A stretch of 64,000 nucleotides of DNA, from contig NZ_BNBE01000004.1 of NCBI RefSeq assembly GCF_014654895.1, positions 930,001-994,000 on the forward strand, read 5' to 3'. The notes under the pieces are model-generated. The model was not told where the DNA came from and made no database searches. It was given only the letters and a program-made list of their open reading frames with translations. Below are positions 24,372 through 31,911 of the stretch, piece by piece. A program made the position numbers and the translations under genes. Within the stretch, counting starts at the first letter, position 1, and each line of letters starts with the position of its first letter. Origin of the DNA: Streptomyces filamentosus. GTDB lineage: Bacteria; Actinomycetota; Actinomycetes; Streptomycetales; Streptomycetaceae.

Positions 24372-25657
24372 CAGGAGGAGAGGGCCGTCTTCGCCTCGGT
24401 GAAGTACTGCTTCACCGCGTCCTCGACGGTCCGGGTGCCCAGCGACATCTCCTCGGCCAGGCGCAGGAAGGCCGCCTCGCAGACGTCCGCCCCCGCCGGG
24501 TGCGGGGTGATGGGCTCCAGGACGCGGCTCTCGACGAGCTGCTTCTCGTAGGCGGCGATCTGCTTGCCGACCGGGTCGGAGGGCACGTAGGCGGCGTTCT
24601 GGGCCTCGGTGGCGGGGACGCCCCGGTCGTAGCCCATGATCTTCCCGACCTCGGGGTCGTGGACCATGAAGTCGATGAACTGGGCGACCTCCTTGGGGTG
24701 CTTGGTGCGCTTGGAGGCGCTCAGCATGAGGGAGCCGAGGTACTGGCCGGTGCGCTTGCCGTCGGTGGTGGGGATGGGCGCGAGGCCGTAGCGGCTCTTG
24801 CCCTCGGCGGTGTAGCGGACGGCGAAGTTGTCCCAGGTGAACTCGGAGCCGGCGAGTTCGGCGGTGACCGCCGACTTGGGCTTGGCCTGGATGGTCTTCT
24901 TGGGGTCGGCGTAGACGCCGGACTTCACGCGGGCGGCGGCCTTGGTCCACCAGTCGGTCAGATCGGCCTCGGTGAAGCCGAGTGCGGAGGTGGTGAAGAA
25001 CGCCTTGCCCTGCTGGCGCAGGTACAGGTCGTACAGGTACATGATCCCGTACGGTCCGGCGTCGCCCGCCCGGCCGGCCGTCTCCTGTACCTTCGCCAGG
25101 GCGTCGTGGTACTCGTCCCACGTCCAGCCGGGCTTCGGGGTGACCTTGGCCTTGGCGAGGACGGCCTCGTCGACGACGAGGGCCATCGAGTTGCTGCCGA
25201 CGGGGACGCCGAGCAGCTTGCCGTCGACCTCGCCGAACTTCTCCAGGCCGGCCCGGAAGCCCTCCAGGCGGAGGTGCCCCTCCTCGACCTGCTCGCGCAG
25301 GTCGAGGAGGACGTTCTTGGCGTCGTACTTGCGCAGGAAGCCGATGGCGTTCTGGAAGACGTCGGGCGTGTTGCCGCCGGACGCCTGGGTGTTGAACTTC
25401 TTCCAGAAGTCGGCGTACGGCTGGAAGTCGGTCTTGACCTTGATCTTCGGGAACTTCTTCTCGAAGAGGGCGATCGACTGGTTGATCCGCTTGGCGCGGT
25501 CGTCGGACCCCCACCAGGTGTACCGGATGGTGACGGTGCCGTCGCCGGCCGAGCCGGAGCCGCCGCCGCAGCCCGCCGCGGTCAGGCCGAGCGCCGCCAC
25601 CGAGCCACCCGTGATCTTCAGCAGACTCCGACGGTCGACAGTGCCATGAGTACGCAC
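24371..25657 (-). CDS. ABC transporter substrate-binding lipoprotein for the rhamnogalacturonan operon
   Basis: This 428-residue extracellular solute-binding protein has a twin-arginine lipoprotein signal (DRRSLLKITGGSVAALGLTA, then AGC as the lipidation site). The mature part begins VTIRYTWWGSDDRAKRI, typical of family 1 binding proteins for oligosaccharides. The GTG start follows GGGAGGA. It is the first gene of an importer operon with two permeases, DUF624, PL26 and a CE12-like esterase. The 160-nt region before it holds two AAGCGCTT palindromes and a GAACGTTTC motif, so sugar-dependent repression is likely. Confidence 0.9.
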   Translation of the reverse strand: MRTHGTVDRRSLLKITGGSVAALGLTAAGCGGGSGSAGDGTVTIRYTWWGSDDRAKRINQSIALFEKKFPKIKVKTDFQPYADFWKKFNTQASGGNTPDVFQNAIGFLRKYDAKNVLLDLREQVEEGHLRLEGFRAGLEKFGEVDGKLLGVPVGSNSMALVVDEAVLAKAKVTPKPGWTWDEYHDALAKVQETAGRAGDAGPYGIMYLYDLYLRQQGKAFFTTSALGFTEADLTDWWTKAAARVKSGVYADPKKTIQAKPKSAVTAELAGSEFTWDNFAVRYTAEGKSRYGLAPIPTTDGKRTGQYLGSLMLSASKRTKHPKEVAQFIDFMVHDPEVGKIMGYDRGVPATEAQNAAYVPSDPVGKQIAAYEKQLVESRVLEPITPHPAGADVCEAAFLRLAEEMSLGTRTVEDAVKQYFTEAKTALSS

Positions 25658-25681
25658 AGTTCGTCCTCCCGCGCGTGATTA

Positions 25682-25702
25682 GAACGTTTCAGGAAAGCGC
25701 TT
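25682..25702. promoter_or_regulatory. Compound operator before the importer operon
   Basis: GAACGTTTC (25682-25690) and AAGCGCTT (25695-25702) lie 4 bp apart, about 25-45 bp before the binding-protein GTG. Both motifs also occur, separately, in the PL4/PL1 divergent region. Confidence 0.5.
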
Positions 25703-25756
25703 GCTGGGTCACCGTAGGGTTGCCCGTCAGCCACGTCAACGCTTCGGACAGGATCT

Positions 25757-25772
25757 TTCGAAGCGCTTCGAA
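25757..25772. promoter_or_regulatory. 16-bp perfect palindrome TTCGAAGCGCTTCGAA
   Basis: This is the most complete AAGCGCTT-type site in the window, 16 bp and perfectly symmetric, 100 bp before the importer start codon and just downstream of the GH51 remnant. With the site at 25695 it could allow repression by two bound dimers. Confidence 0.55.
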
Positions 25773-25817
25773 CGGCCGCAGCGCGTCTCCGCGATGAAAG
25801 GATTCAAAAGGGGCCGG

Positions 25818-26643
25818 TCAGGCCAGTCGTACGACGTTCCCCGGCAGCGGCTCCGGGACCACCTTCAGCGCCCCGTCCACGAGCTCCGCGCCGGGCACCT
25901 CGTGCGGCACCACCCGGCCGGGTTCGGCCAGGGTGTTGCACGCCTCCGGGTCCGGGTCGGCGAGCGCGCCGTGCTCCACCACCCGGTCGAGCCCGAAACC
26001 GCGCAGCACCACGTCGAGGGGGAGCGCGCGGGCGGCCTGCGCGGCGAGCCCGCCGCACTCCTCCGCCGCCTTCTGGCCCGGTCTGCCAGGGGCCGTCCGT
26101 CTCGTTGCCCAGGCCCAGGCACCCCAGGCGGATTCCGAAGGGGTCCTCGTCACCGTGCTCCGTCCCGAGGTCGGAGAGGGCCGTGCCGCCGGGGTGGTTG
26201 GCGTACTCCACCCGGCCCATGGCCTCCGAGATGCCACGGGTGCCGAGGTTCACGGCCGTCATCGGCTCGGCCCGCGGCCCCGGCTTGCACAGGAAACCCA
26301 TGAACTCGCCCGGCCCGAACCGGTTGGACTCCGTCGTCCGCCACGCCACGTCGAGCCGGCGCGGCCGGTCCTCCACCGGCCCGACGCCGTCCTCCCAGCG
26401 GTACCCGGAGACGATGTTGCCGCCCGGGTAGCGCACCGCCGTGACGCCGAGCTCCCGGACCAGGCCGAGGACGTCGGCGCGGAGGCCGTCCGCGTCGGCG
26501 GCGGGGCGGCCCGGCTCGTAGACGCCGGTGCAGACGCAGCGCCCCAGGTGCTCGACGAAGGAACCGAAGAGGCGGGGGTCGACGGGGCCGACGGTGAACT
26601 CTGGATCGAGGGTGAAGCGGGCGGTGTGCTCGGGGGGTGACAC
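25818..26643 (-). pseudogene. Alpha-L-arabinofuranosidase (GH51) pseudogene
   Basis: The 5' part encodes a normal GH51 N-terminus from the GTG at 26643: FTVGPVDPRLFGSFVEHLGR, VRYPGGNIVSGYRWEDGVGP, then LGLGNETDGPW with the acid/base Glu. One extra base in the CCC run at about 26077-26079 then shifts the frame. In the other frame the sequence continues as QKAAEECGGLAAQAARA and jumps straight to the family's C-terminus (VVLRGFGLDRVVEHGALADP, ending NVVRLA). About 230 internal residues, including the nucleophile region, are missing relative to the usual length near 500. Frameshift and deletion together make it inactive. It would have trimmed arabinan side chains of pectin. Confidence 0.85.
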
Positions 26644-26733
26644 GGTGGATCCTCTCGTTCGAGATATCGACCAACGGCCGCATGTCCGGACGAGAACGTA
26701 AGAGGGGGATCGGTGCGGGGTCAATGGATCACC

Positions 26734-26975
26734 GGGGCGGGCGGGATCGTGGATCCGGTGTCCCGGAGCCTGGATCAGGGATGTTGGATCCGGCATCCAA
26801 GATCCAGGATCCGGAAGGTCGGATCTCGGACCCGAGATGTTGGATCCGAGATGTTGGATCCGAGATGTTGGATCCGAGATGTTGGATCCGAGATGTTGGA
26901 TCCGAGATCCTGCGCTTCGGAGCCTGGAGGTTGGGTCCTGAAGGTTGGATCTCGGAGGTTGGATCCCGGATCCGG
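26734..26975. repeat. Degenerate GGATCC-rich repeat region
   Basis: Within the 447-nt gap between the GH51 remnant and the GH48 gene, words such as GGATCC, GGATCT and GATCCGG recur every 8-20 bp. The regular core is the 14-bp array at 26834-26903; looser copies flank it on both sides. I see no gene here; open frames on both strands are a by-product of the repeats. Confidence 0.6.
26834..26903. repeat. Tandem array of five perfect 14-bp units
   Basis: The unit GAGATGTTGGATCC is repeated five times without a change, then a partial copy. Each unit contains the self-complementary GGATCC. It is much less GC-rich than its surroundings and has no spacer, so it is not a CRISPR. Confidence 0.9.
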
Positions 26976-27019
26976 CCGTCCGCCGACCGTCGGCCACCGG
27001 CCGCCCCCGAAAACCCCGA

Positions 27020-27055
27020 AGGCCGGGCGGACCCCTAGCGGGGGCCGCCCGGCCT
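27020..27055. terminator. Terminator after GH48
   Basis: AGGCCGGGCGG (27020-27030) pairs with CCGCCCGGCCT (27045-27055); an inner CCCC/GGGG pairing extends the stem. It lies 36 nt beyond the minus-strand GH48 stop. Confidence 0.6.
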
Positions 27056-27090
27056 CGTCGTACGCGGAGCCCCTCGCGCGGGGCGGGCTG

Positions 27091-30006
27091 TTATTCGAGC
27101 AGCTCCGCGTACGAGCCCATGGCCAGGGCGATGTCCGCCTGGGCCCAGAACCGGTGGTAGGTGAAGACGGGGGCGGCGCCGCCCGCCAGGTATGCCTCGA
27201 TCTTCGGCCAGGCCGGGTCGTCCTTGTAGAAGGAGCGGATGGAGGCGAAGGTGGAGGTGTTGTTCACGGTGTCGCCGTTCGGCATGGCGCCGGTCCAGCC
27301 GCTCGGTACGTAGACCGGGTCGTCGAAGCGGCTGTAGTCGGCGCGGGTCTCCTCCACGGCGATGCCCAGCGGGTCCTGGTTGTGGTCCCACATGCCGTCG
27401 AGGAGGGCCTTGGCGACGCGCTTGGCCTCCGCGTGGCCGGACTTGGCCGCGTAGTAGGTGAGGGTCTTGGCGTAGGCGGCGGCGACGCCGACGTCGTTGG
27501 TGTAGTCGGCGACGGTGACGTGCAGGCCGGTGTTGGCGCCGGGGTTCGCCGCGTTCCAGGTGTCGGGTGCGCCGGACCACTGGAGGGTGGACGGGATGCG
27601 GAAGGTGCCGTCGGGGTTGATGGTGGTCTTGGACAGCGCCCAGGAGACCCACTTGTCGAGGACGGTCTTCGCCTCGGCGTTGCCGGTCTGCTGGTAGTAC
27701 TCGGCGACGCGCTCCATGGACCATGCCTGGAAGCCGAACCACTGGTTCGACGCCGGGTCGTGGTAGACGGGCTTCTCGTCGTAGTACATGCCGTGGAAGG
27801 TGGGGGTGCCGGCCGGCGGGGTGGCGTAGCGGCCCTGCCAGCTGTTGGTGGCGCCGCCCGCGATGGCGCCCTCGCTGGACTGGAGCCAGCGGTAGAACTC
27901 CAGCTGGCGGTCGAGGCTGGTGGCCCAGTCCGCCTGTCCGGTGGCCGACTTGGGCTTGAGCGGGGCGTACTCGCTGAGCGCGTACGCGGCGAGCGGGTTC
28001 TGGTAGCCGCTGTGGTTGTGGCTGGAGCCGATCCGCCAGGACCAGCCGGCGGAGGTGTCGACGGCGCCGCCCCAGGCGTAGTACCAGGACATCAGGTAGT
28101 GGGCGCTGTCCTTGCCGGTGCCGGCGGGGCAGGCGGTCGGGCCGACGCAGTTCCCGATCTTCTTGAAGTACTTGTCGAACATGGCGTACCGCAGGTAGTC
28201 GCCCATCTTGGCGGCCTTGCCGACGGTGGTGGAGACCTGGGAGCCCTTGCCCTGCTCCTTGGCCCAGATGTCGGCCCAGTAGGCGGCCTGGACGGCGCGG
28301 GCGTCGGCGTCGGGGGCGTTGGTGTACTTCCACTGCTTGGCGTAGGAGGCGTCCCCGGTGAAGATGTCCAGGTAGCCGTTCTTGCCGCCGTAGGAGAAGT
28401 TGTCGCAGGTGGGGTGGGTGACGGTCTCCCAGACGGACTCCTGCGGGCCGCGCTGGAAGGTGTTGATGTACGAGGGGCCGGTCGCCGTCGGTCCTGCGGA
28501 GCACTTGCCGGGCTCGTTGCCGAAGCCGTAGACGTTGTCGACGTCCTGGATCCAGTGCATGCCGTAGATGTCGTCGGTGCCGTACGCGCTCTTCAGCTCG
28601 GCCGCGATCGGGTCGGATCCGGAGGTGACGCCGGAGTCCAGCTTCGCCGGGTACTGCGAGGGGAGGTCCCACTCGGGGGCGTAGGTGGCCGGCTTCGAGG
28701 CGTTGTAGGAGGAGTTCGTGGGCTGGTCGGCGTGGGTCGGGATCATGAATTTCTCCATGGTGTCCCACGCGCCGTTGAACTTGGTCCAGTCACCGGTGAT
28801 CTTGCCGTACATGGCCTGGAGCCAGATCAGGTAGCTGTACGCCTCCGAGGTCGTCTCGTGCCCGTGGTCGGGGGCCTCGACGATCAGGGTCTCGACGGAG
28901 TGGTACGGGATGCCCTCGGGCGAGAAGTAGCCGTTGGCCGGGTTGGTGATCTTCCCGTACAGGTCGAGGAAGCGGGCGTCGTAGGTGGAGTCCGCCGCGA
29001 GCTGGGTGGCCTGGACCTCGGCCTTGGCGTGGCCGGGGGCGGTCGCGGTGAAGACGGCGGTGCCGGTGCCGGTGGCGGCCGCGGTGACGGTCACCTTCTG
29101 GGCGGTGTTCCAGTTCGCCGGGGTGAAGGTGAGGGTGGCCGGGGAGGCGGTCAGGCCGGTGACGCCGGAGGTGCGGGCGACGGTGACGGTGACGTTCGCG
29201 GCCGGGGCCTTCGACAGTTTGAGGTCGAAGGTGCCGGTGGCGCCCTGGCGGACGGCCAGCCGGCCCGGGGTGGCGACGAGGGCCGGTCCCGCGGCCACCG
29301 TGATGCCGACGGGGGCGGATTCGCCCGAGGCGCCCTGGCTGTCGTACGCCTTGGCGTAGAGCGAGTGGGCGCCGGCGGGGAGGCCGGACGCGCCGTACGT
29401 GAACGGGGCGGTGGTGTCGGTGCCCAGGAGGGTCGTGTCGCTGTAGAACTCGACCTTGTCGACGGTGGCCCCGTCGGCCGCGGCGGCGGTGGCGGCGAGC
29501 GGGACGGCGTCGCCCTCGGTGTAGACCGCGCCGGCGGCGGGGCTGGTGAGGACGGCGACCGGCGGCTGGTGGGCGCCGGTGCAGGAGGTGCCGTTGACGG
29601 CGAAGCCCACCGGGGCGGCGTTGGTGCCGCTGTAGGTGAACTGGCCGCCCGCCGTGACGGCGGCGCCGGGGGCGACCGTGCCGTTCCAGCCGGCGTTGGT
29701 GACGGTGACGTTCTTCCCCGACTGGGTCCAGACGCCGCTCCAGCCGTTGGTGAGCTTCTGGTCACCGGTGTAGGAGTACGTGAGGGTCCAGCCGTTCAGG
29801 GCGGCGGAGCCCCGGTTGGTCAGGGTGAGTTCGGCGGTGAAGCCCGAACCCCAGTCGTTCGCCTTGTAGTCGACGCTGCACTGCACGGCGGCGGCCTGCG
29901 CGGTGCCGGCTCCGGCTCCGGCGGCCAGCAGGCCGAGGGGGAGCGAGAGCGCCGCGGTCAGGGCGGTGAGGTTCCTGCGTGGGCGTGGTGGTCTCAAGCG
30001 TGGCAT
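27091..30006 (-). CDS. Cellulose 1,4-beta-cellobiosidase (GH48) with N-terminal CBM2
   Basis: This secreted 971-residue processive exocellulase works from the reducing end of cellulose. After a basic signal peptide (to about 38, AQAA) come a CBM2 (about 40-143, CSVDYKANDWGSGFTAELTL, NGTSC), an immunoglobulin/PKD-like module (about 149-240, PPVAVLTSPAAGAVYTEGD), a second beta-sandwich (about 243-325) and the GH48 catalytic domain (about 333-971, ARFLDLYGKITNPANGYFS). The HETTSEA motif (Glu384 and Glu388) includes the proposed catalytic acid. The length is usual for actinomycete GH48. It is divergent from the GH5 gene with a perfect CebR box between them, so cellobiose should induce it. Confidence 0.94.
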   Translation of the reverse strand: MPRLRPPRPRRNLTALTAALSLPLGLLAAGAGAGTAQAAAVQCSVDYKANDWGSGFTAELTLTNRGSAALNGWTLTYSYTGDQKLTNGWSGVWTQSGKNVTVTNAGWNGTVAPGAAVTAGGQFTYSGTNAAPVGFAVNGTSCTGAHQPPVAVLTSPAAGAVYTEGDAVPLAATAAAADGATVDKVEFYSDTTLLGTDTTAPFTYGASGLPAGAHSLYAKAYDSQGASGESAPVGITVAAGPALVATPGRLAVRQGATGTFDLKLSKAPAANVTVTVARTSGVTGLTASPATLTFTPANWNTAQKVTVTAAATGTGTAVFTATAPGHAKAEVQATQLAADSTYDARFLDLYGKITNPANGYFSPEGIPYHSVETLIVEAPDHGHETTSEAYSYLIWLQAMYGKITGDWTKFNGAWDTMEKFMIPTHADQPTNSSYNASKPATYAPEWDLPSQYPAKLDSGVTSGSDPIAAELKSAYGTDDIYGMHWIQDVDNVYGFGNEPGKCSAGPTATGPSYINTFQRGPQESVWETVTHPTCDNFSYGGKNGYLDIFTGDASYAKQWKYTNAPDADARAVQAAYWADIWAKEQGKGSQVSTTVGKAAKMGDYLRYAMFDKYFKKIGNCVGPTACPAGTGKDSAHYLMSWYYAWGGAVDTSAGWSWRIGSSHNHSGYQNPLAAYALSEYAPLKPKSATGQADWATSLDRQLEFYRWLQSSEGAIAGGATNSWQGRYATPPAGTPTFHGMYYDEKPVYHDPASNQWFGFQAWSMERVAEYYQQTGNAEAKTVLDKWVSWALSKTTINPDGTFRIPSTLQWSGAPDTWNAANPGANTGLHVTVADYTNDVGVAAAYAKTLTYYAAKSGHAEAKRVAKALLDGMWDHNQDPLGIAVEETRADYSRFDDPVYVPSGWTGAMPNGDTVNNTSTFASIRSFYKDDPAWPKIEAYLAGGAAPVFTYHRFWAQADIALAMGSYAELLE

Positions 30007-30160
30007 GCGGGTGGATCTCCTCGCGGCTCGGGAGGTAGGGGGTGTGCGAAGAGCGGGCCGTTCGGGTGGTGCGGGGTCATGCCCGGATGACGCGGAGGTG
30101 GTGCGGGGGACGGTGCCCGGTGGTGCGGGGGGCGGGCATGGGGAACAAGCCCTGAACCAG

Positions 30161-30174
30161 TGGGAGCGCTCCCA
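30161..30174. promoter_or_regulatory. CebR box between GH48 and GH5
   Basis: TGGGAGCGCTCCCA is the exact 14-bp CebR consensus, here extended to an 18-bp palindrome (30159-30176). It is 155 bp before the GH48 start and 182 bp before GH5, so one site can serve both. Confidence 0.9.
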
Positions 30175-30293
30175 CTCTGCAAGCGTGACGCAACCACGTC
30201 AAGATGTGTGAAGAGTCGAAGGCAAACGACGAGGAATTTGCTCAACTCCTCTTTTGCTTGGCCTGGGTTGCCGCTACGGTCTGCCCCGACCAG

Positions 30294-30307
30294 TGGGAGC
30301 GATTCCA
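30294..30307. promoter_or_regulatory. Degenerate CebR box before GH5
   Basis: TGGGAGCGATTCCA keeps one perfect half and a changed second half. It lies 49 bp before the GH5 ATG, just downstream of a TACGGT that could be a -10 element, so it may be a second, weaker site for that gene. Confidence 0.5.
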
Positions 30308-30355
30308 TCCAGTCGGCACGCCGCAGAGGCGTGCCCTCGCTGCGAGGACTCGCTC

Positions 30356-31894
30356 ATGCGACATCCCCCACGTCTCACCGCGCTGCTCGCAGGAGCAGCG
30401 GTCACGATGGCGAGCAGCGCGCTCGCCGTCGTGGGTACGGCCTCAGGAGCCGCGGCCGCACCCGTCTGCACCGTGGAGTACTCGGTCACCAACCAGTGGA
30501 CCGGTGGCTTCCAGGGTGCGCTCACCGTCACCAACAACAGCACCGCGCTGAACGGCTGGAGCCTCGGCTTCTCCTTCCCGGCCGGCCAGCAGGTCGGCCA
30601 GGGCTGGGGCGGCAAGTGGTCCCAGTCCGGCGCCGCCGTCACCGTGACCAACGAGAGCTGGAACGCCCAGCTCGGCGCCGGCGCGAAGGCGACGACGGGC
30701 TTCATCGCCTCGTGGACGGGGACCAACACGGCCCCCGCCGCGTTCACGCTCGGCGGTGTGCCCTGCACCGTGGACGGGCCGACCACCCCGCCCACGACTC
30801 CCCCGACCGACCCCCCGACCACACCGCCCACCACTCCCCCGACCACACCACCCACGTCCCCGCCGCCGACGCCCGTCACCGGCGCGCCCGAACTCTCCGT
30901 CACCGGGAACAAGTTCACCGACCAGAACGGCGCGGTCCGCCGTCTCCTCGGTGTCAACCGCTCCGGCGGCGAGTTCATGTGCGTCCAGGGCTACGGCATC
31001 TGGGACGGTCCGGCCGACGACGCCTCCGTGCGGGCGATCGCCGACTGGAAGGCCAACACGGTCCGCATCCCCCTCAACGAGGAGTGCTGGCTGGGCCTGG
31101 ACAACGTCAAGCCCGAGTACCGGGGCGCCAACTACGTCGACGCCGTCAAGGACCTCGTGACCAAGGTCCTGGCCCACGGCATGACCCCGGTCGTCGAGCT
31201 GCACTGGACGCACGGCCAGTACACCGGCAACTCCGCCGGCTGCGCCGACGTGCACGCCACCTGCCAGAAGCCGATGCCGAGCGCCCAGTACACCCCGGCG
31301 TTCTGGACCTCGGTCGCGAACACCTTCAAGAACGACCGGCGGGTCGTCCTCGACCTCTTCAACGAGCCCTATCCGGACCGGGCGACCTCCACCGCGACCC
31401 AGGCATGGACCTGCTGGCGCGACGGCGGCACCTGCCCCGGCATCGGGTACGAGGTCGCCGGCATGCAGGACCTGGTGGACGCGGTCCGCGCCACGGGAGC
31501 GAAGAACCTCGTCCTCGTGCCCGGCCTCGCGTACTCCAACGACCTCAGCCAGTGGCTCACGTACCGCCCCACGGATCCGGCGGCGAATCTCGCCGCCGCC
31601 TGGCACGTCTACAACTTCAACACCTGTGCCGACGAGACGTGCTGGAACAACACCCTCGCCCCCGTGGCCGCCCAAGTGCCCCTCCTCGCGGGCGAGATCG
31701 GTGAGAACACCTGCGGACACGCGTTCATCGACCGCGTCATGAAGTGGTTCGACGACCGCGGGCTCTCGTACCTGGGCTGGACCTGGAACACCTGGAACTG
31801 CAACTCCGGTCCCGCGCTGATCACTTCGTACGACGGCACCCCCACCGCATTCGGCACCGGGCTGCGCGACCACCTGCGCGCCCTCACCTCCTGA
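30356..31894 (+). CDS. Endo-1,4-beta-glucanase (GH5) with CBM2
   Basis: This secreted 512-residue cellulase begins with a signal peptide (to about 34, AAAA). A CBM2 follows (about 36-137, CTVEYSVTNQWTGGFQGALT), then a Thr/Pro linker of TPPTTPPT units (about 139-173) and a GH5 TIM barrel (about 177-512). The acid/base is Glu337 in FNEP and the nucleophile is Glu447 in AGEIGE. It cuts cellulose internally and makes ends for the GH48 and GH6 enzymes on either side. The ATG at 30356 fits the signal peptide; the open frame is longer upstream. The ribosome site (GAGGAC) is modest. The GH6 gene follows 17 nt downstream. Confidence 0.93.
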   Translation: MRHPPRLTALLAGAAVTMASSALAVVGTASGAAAAPVCTVEYSVTNQWTGGFQGALTVTNNSTALNGWSLGFSFPAGQQVGQGWGGKWSQSGAAVTVTNESWNAQLGAGAKATTGFIASWTGTNTAPAAFTLGGVPCTVDGPTTPPTTPPTDPPTTPPTTPPTTPPTSPPPTPVTGAPELSVTGNKFTDQNGAVRRLLGVNRSGGEFMCVQGYGIWDGPADDASVRAIADWKANTVRIPLNEECWLGLDNVKPEYRGANYVDAVKDLVTKVLAHGMTPVVELHWTHGQYTGNSAGCADVHATCQKPMPSAQYTPAFWTSVANTFKNDRRVVLDLFNEPYPDRATSTATQAWTCWRDGGTCPGIGYEVAGMQDLVDAVRATGAKNLVLVPGLAYSNDLSQWLTYRPTDPAANLAAAWHVYNFNTCADETCWNNTLAPVAAQVPLLAGEIGENTCGHAFIDRVMKWFDDRGLSYLGWTWNTWNCNSGPALITSYDGTPTAFGTGLRDHLRALTS

Positions 31895-31911
31895 AAGGAA
31901 CCCCCACTCCC

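Noticed and set aside
26834..26903. CRISPR array
   Set aside because: The 14-bp units are directly joined without spacers and no cas gene is present; it is a minisatellite-like array.
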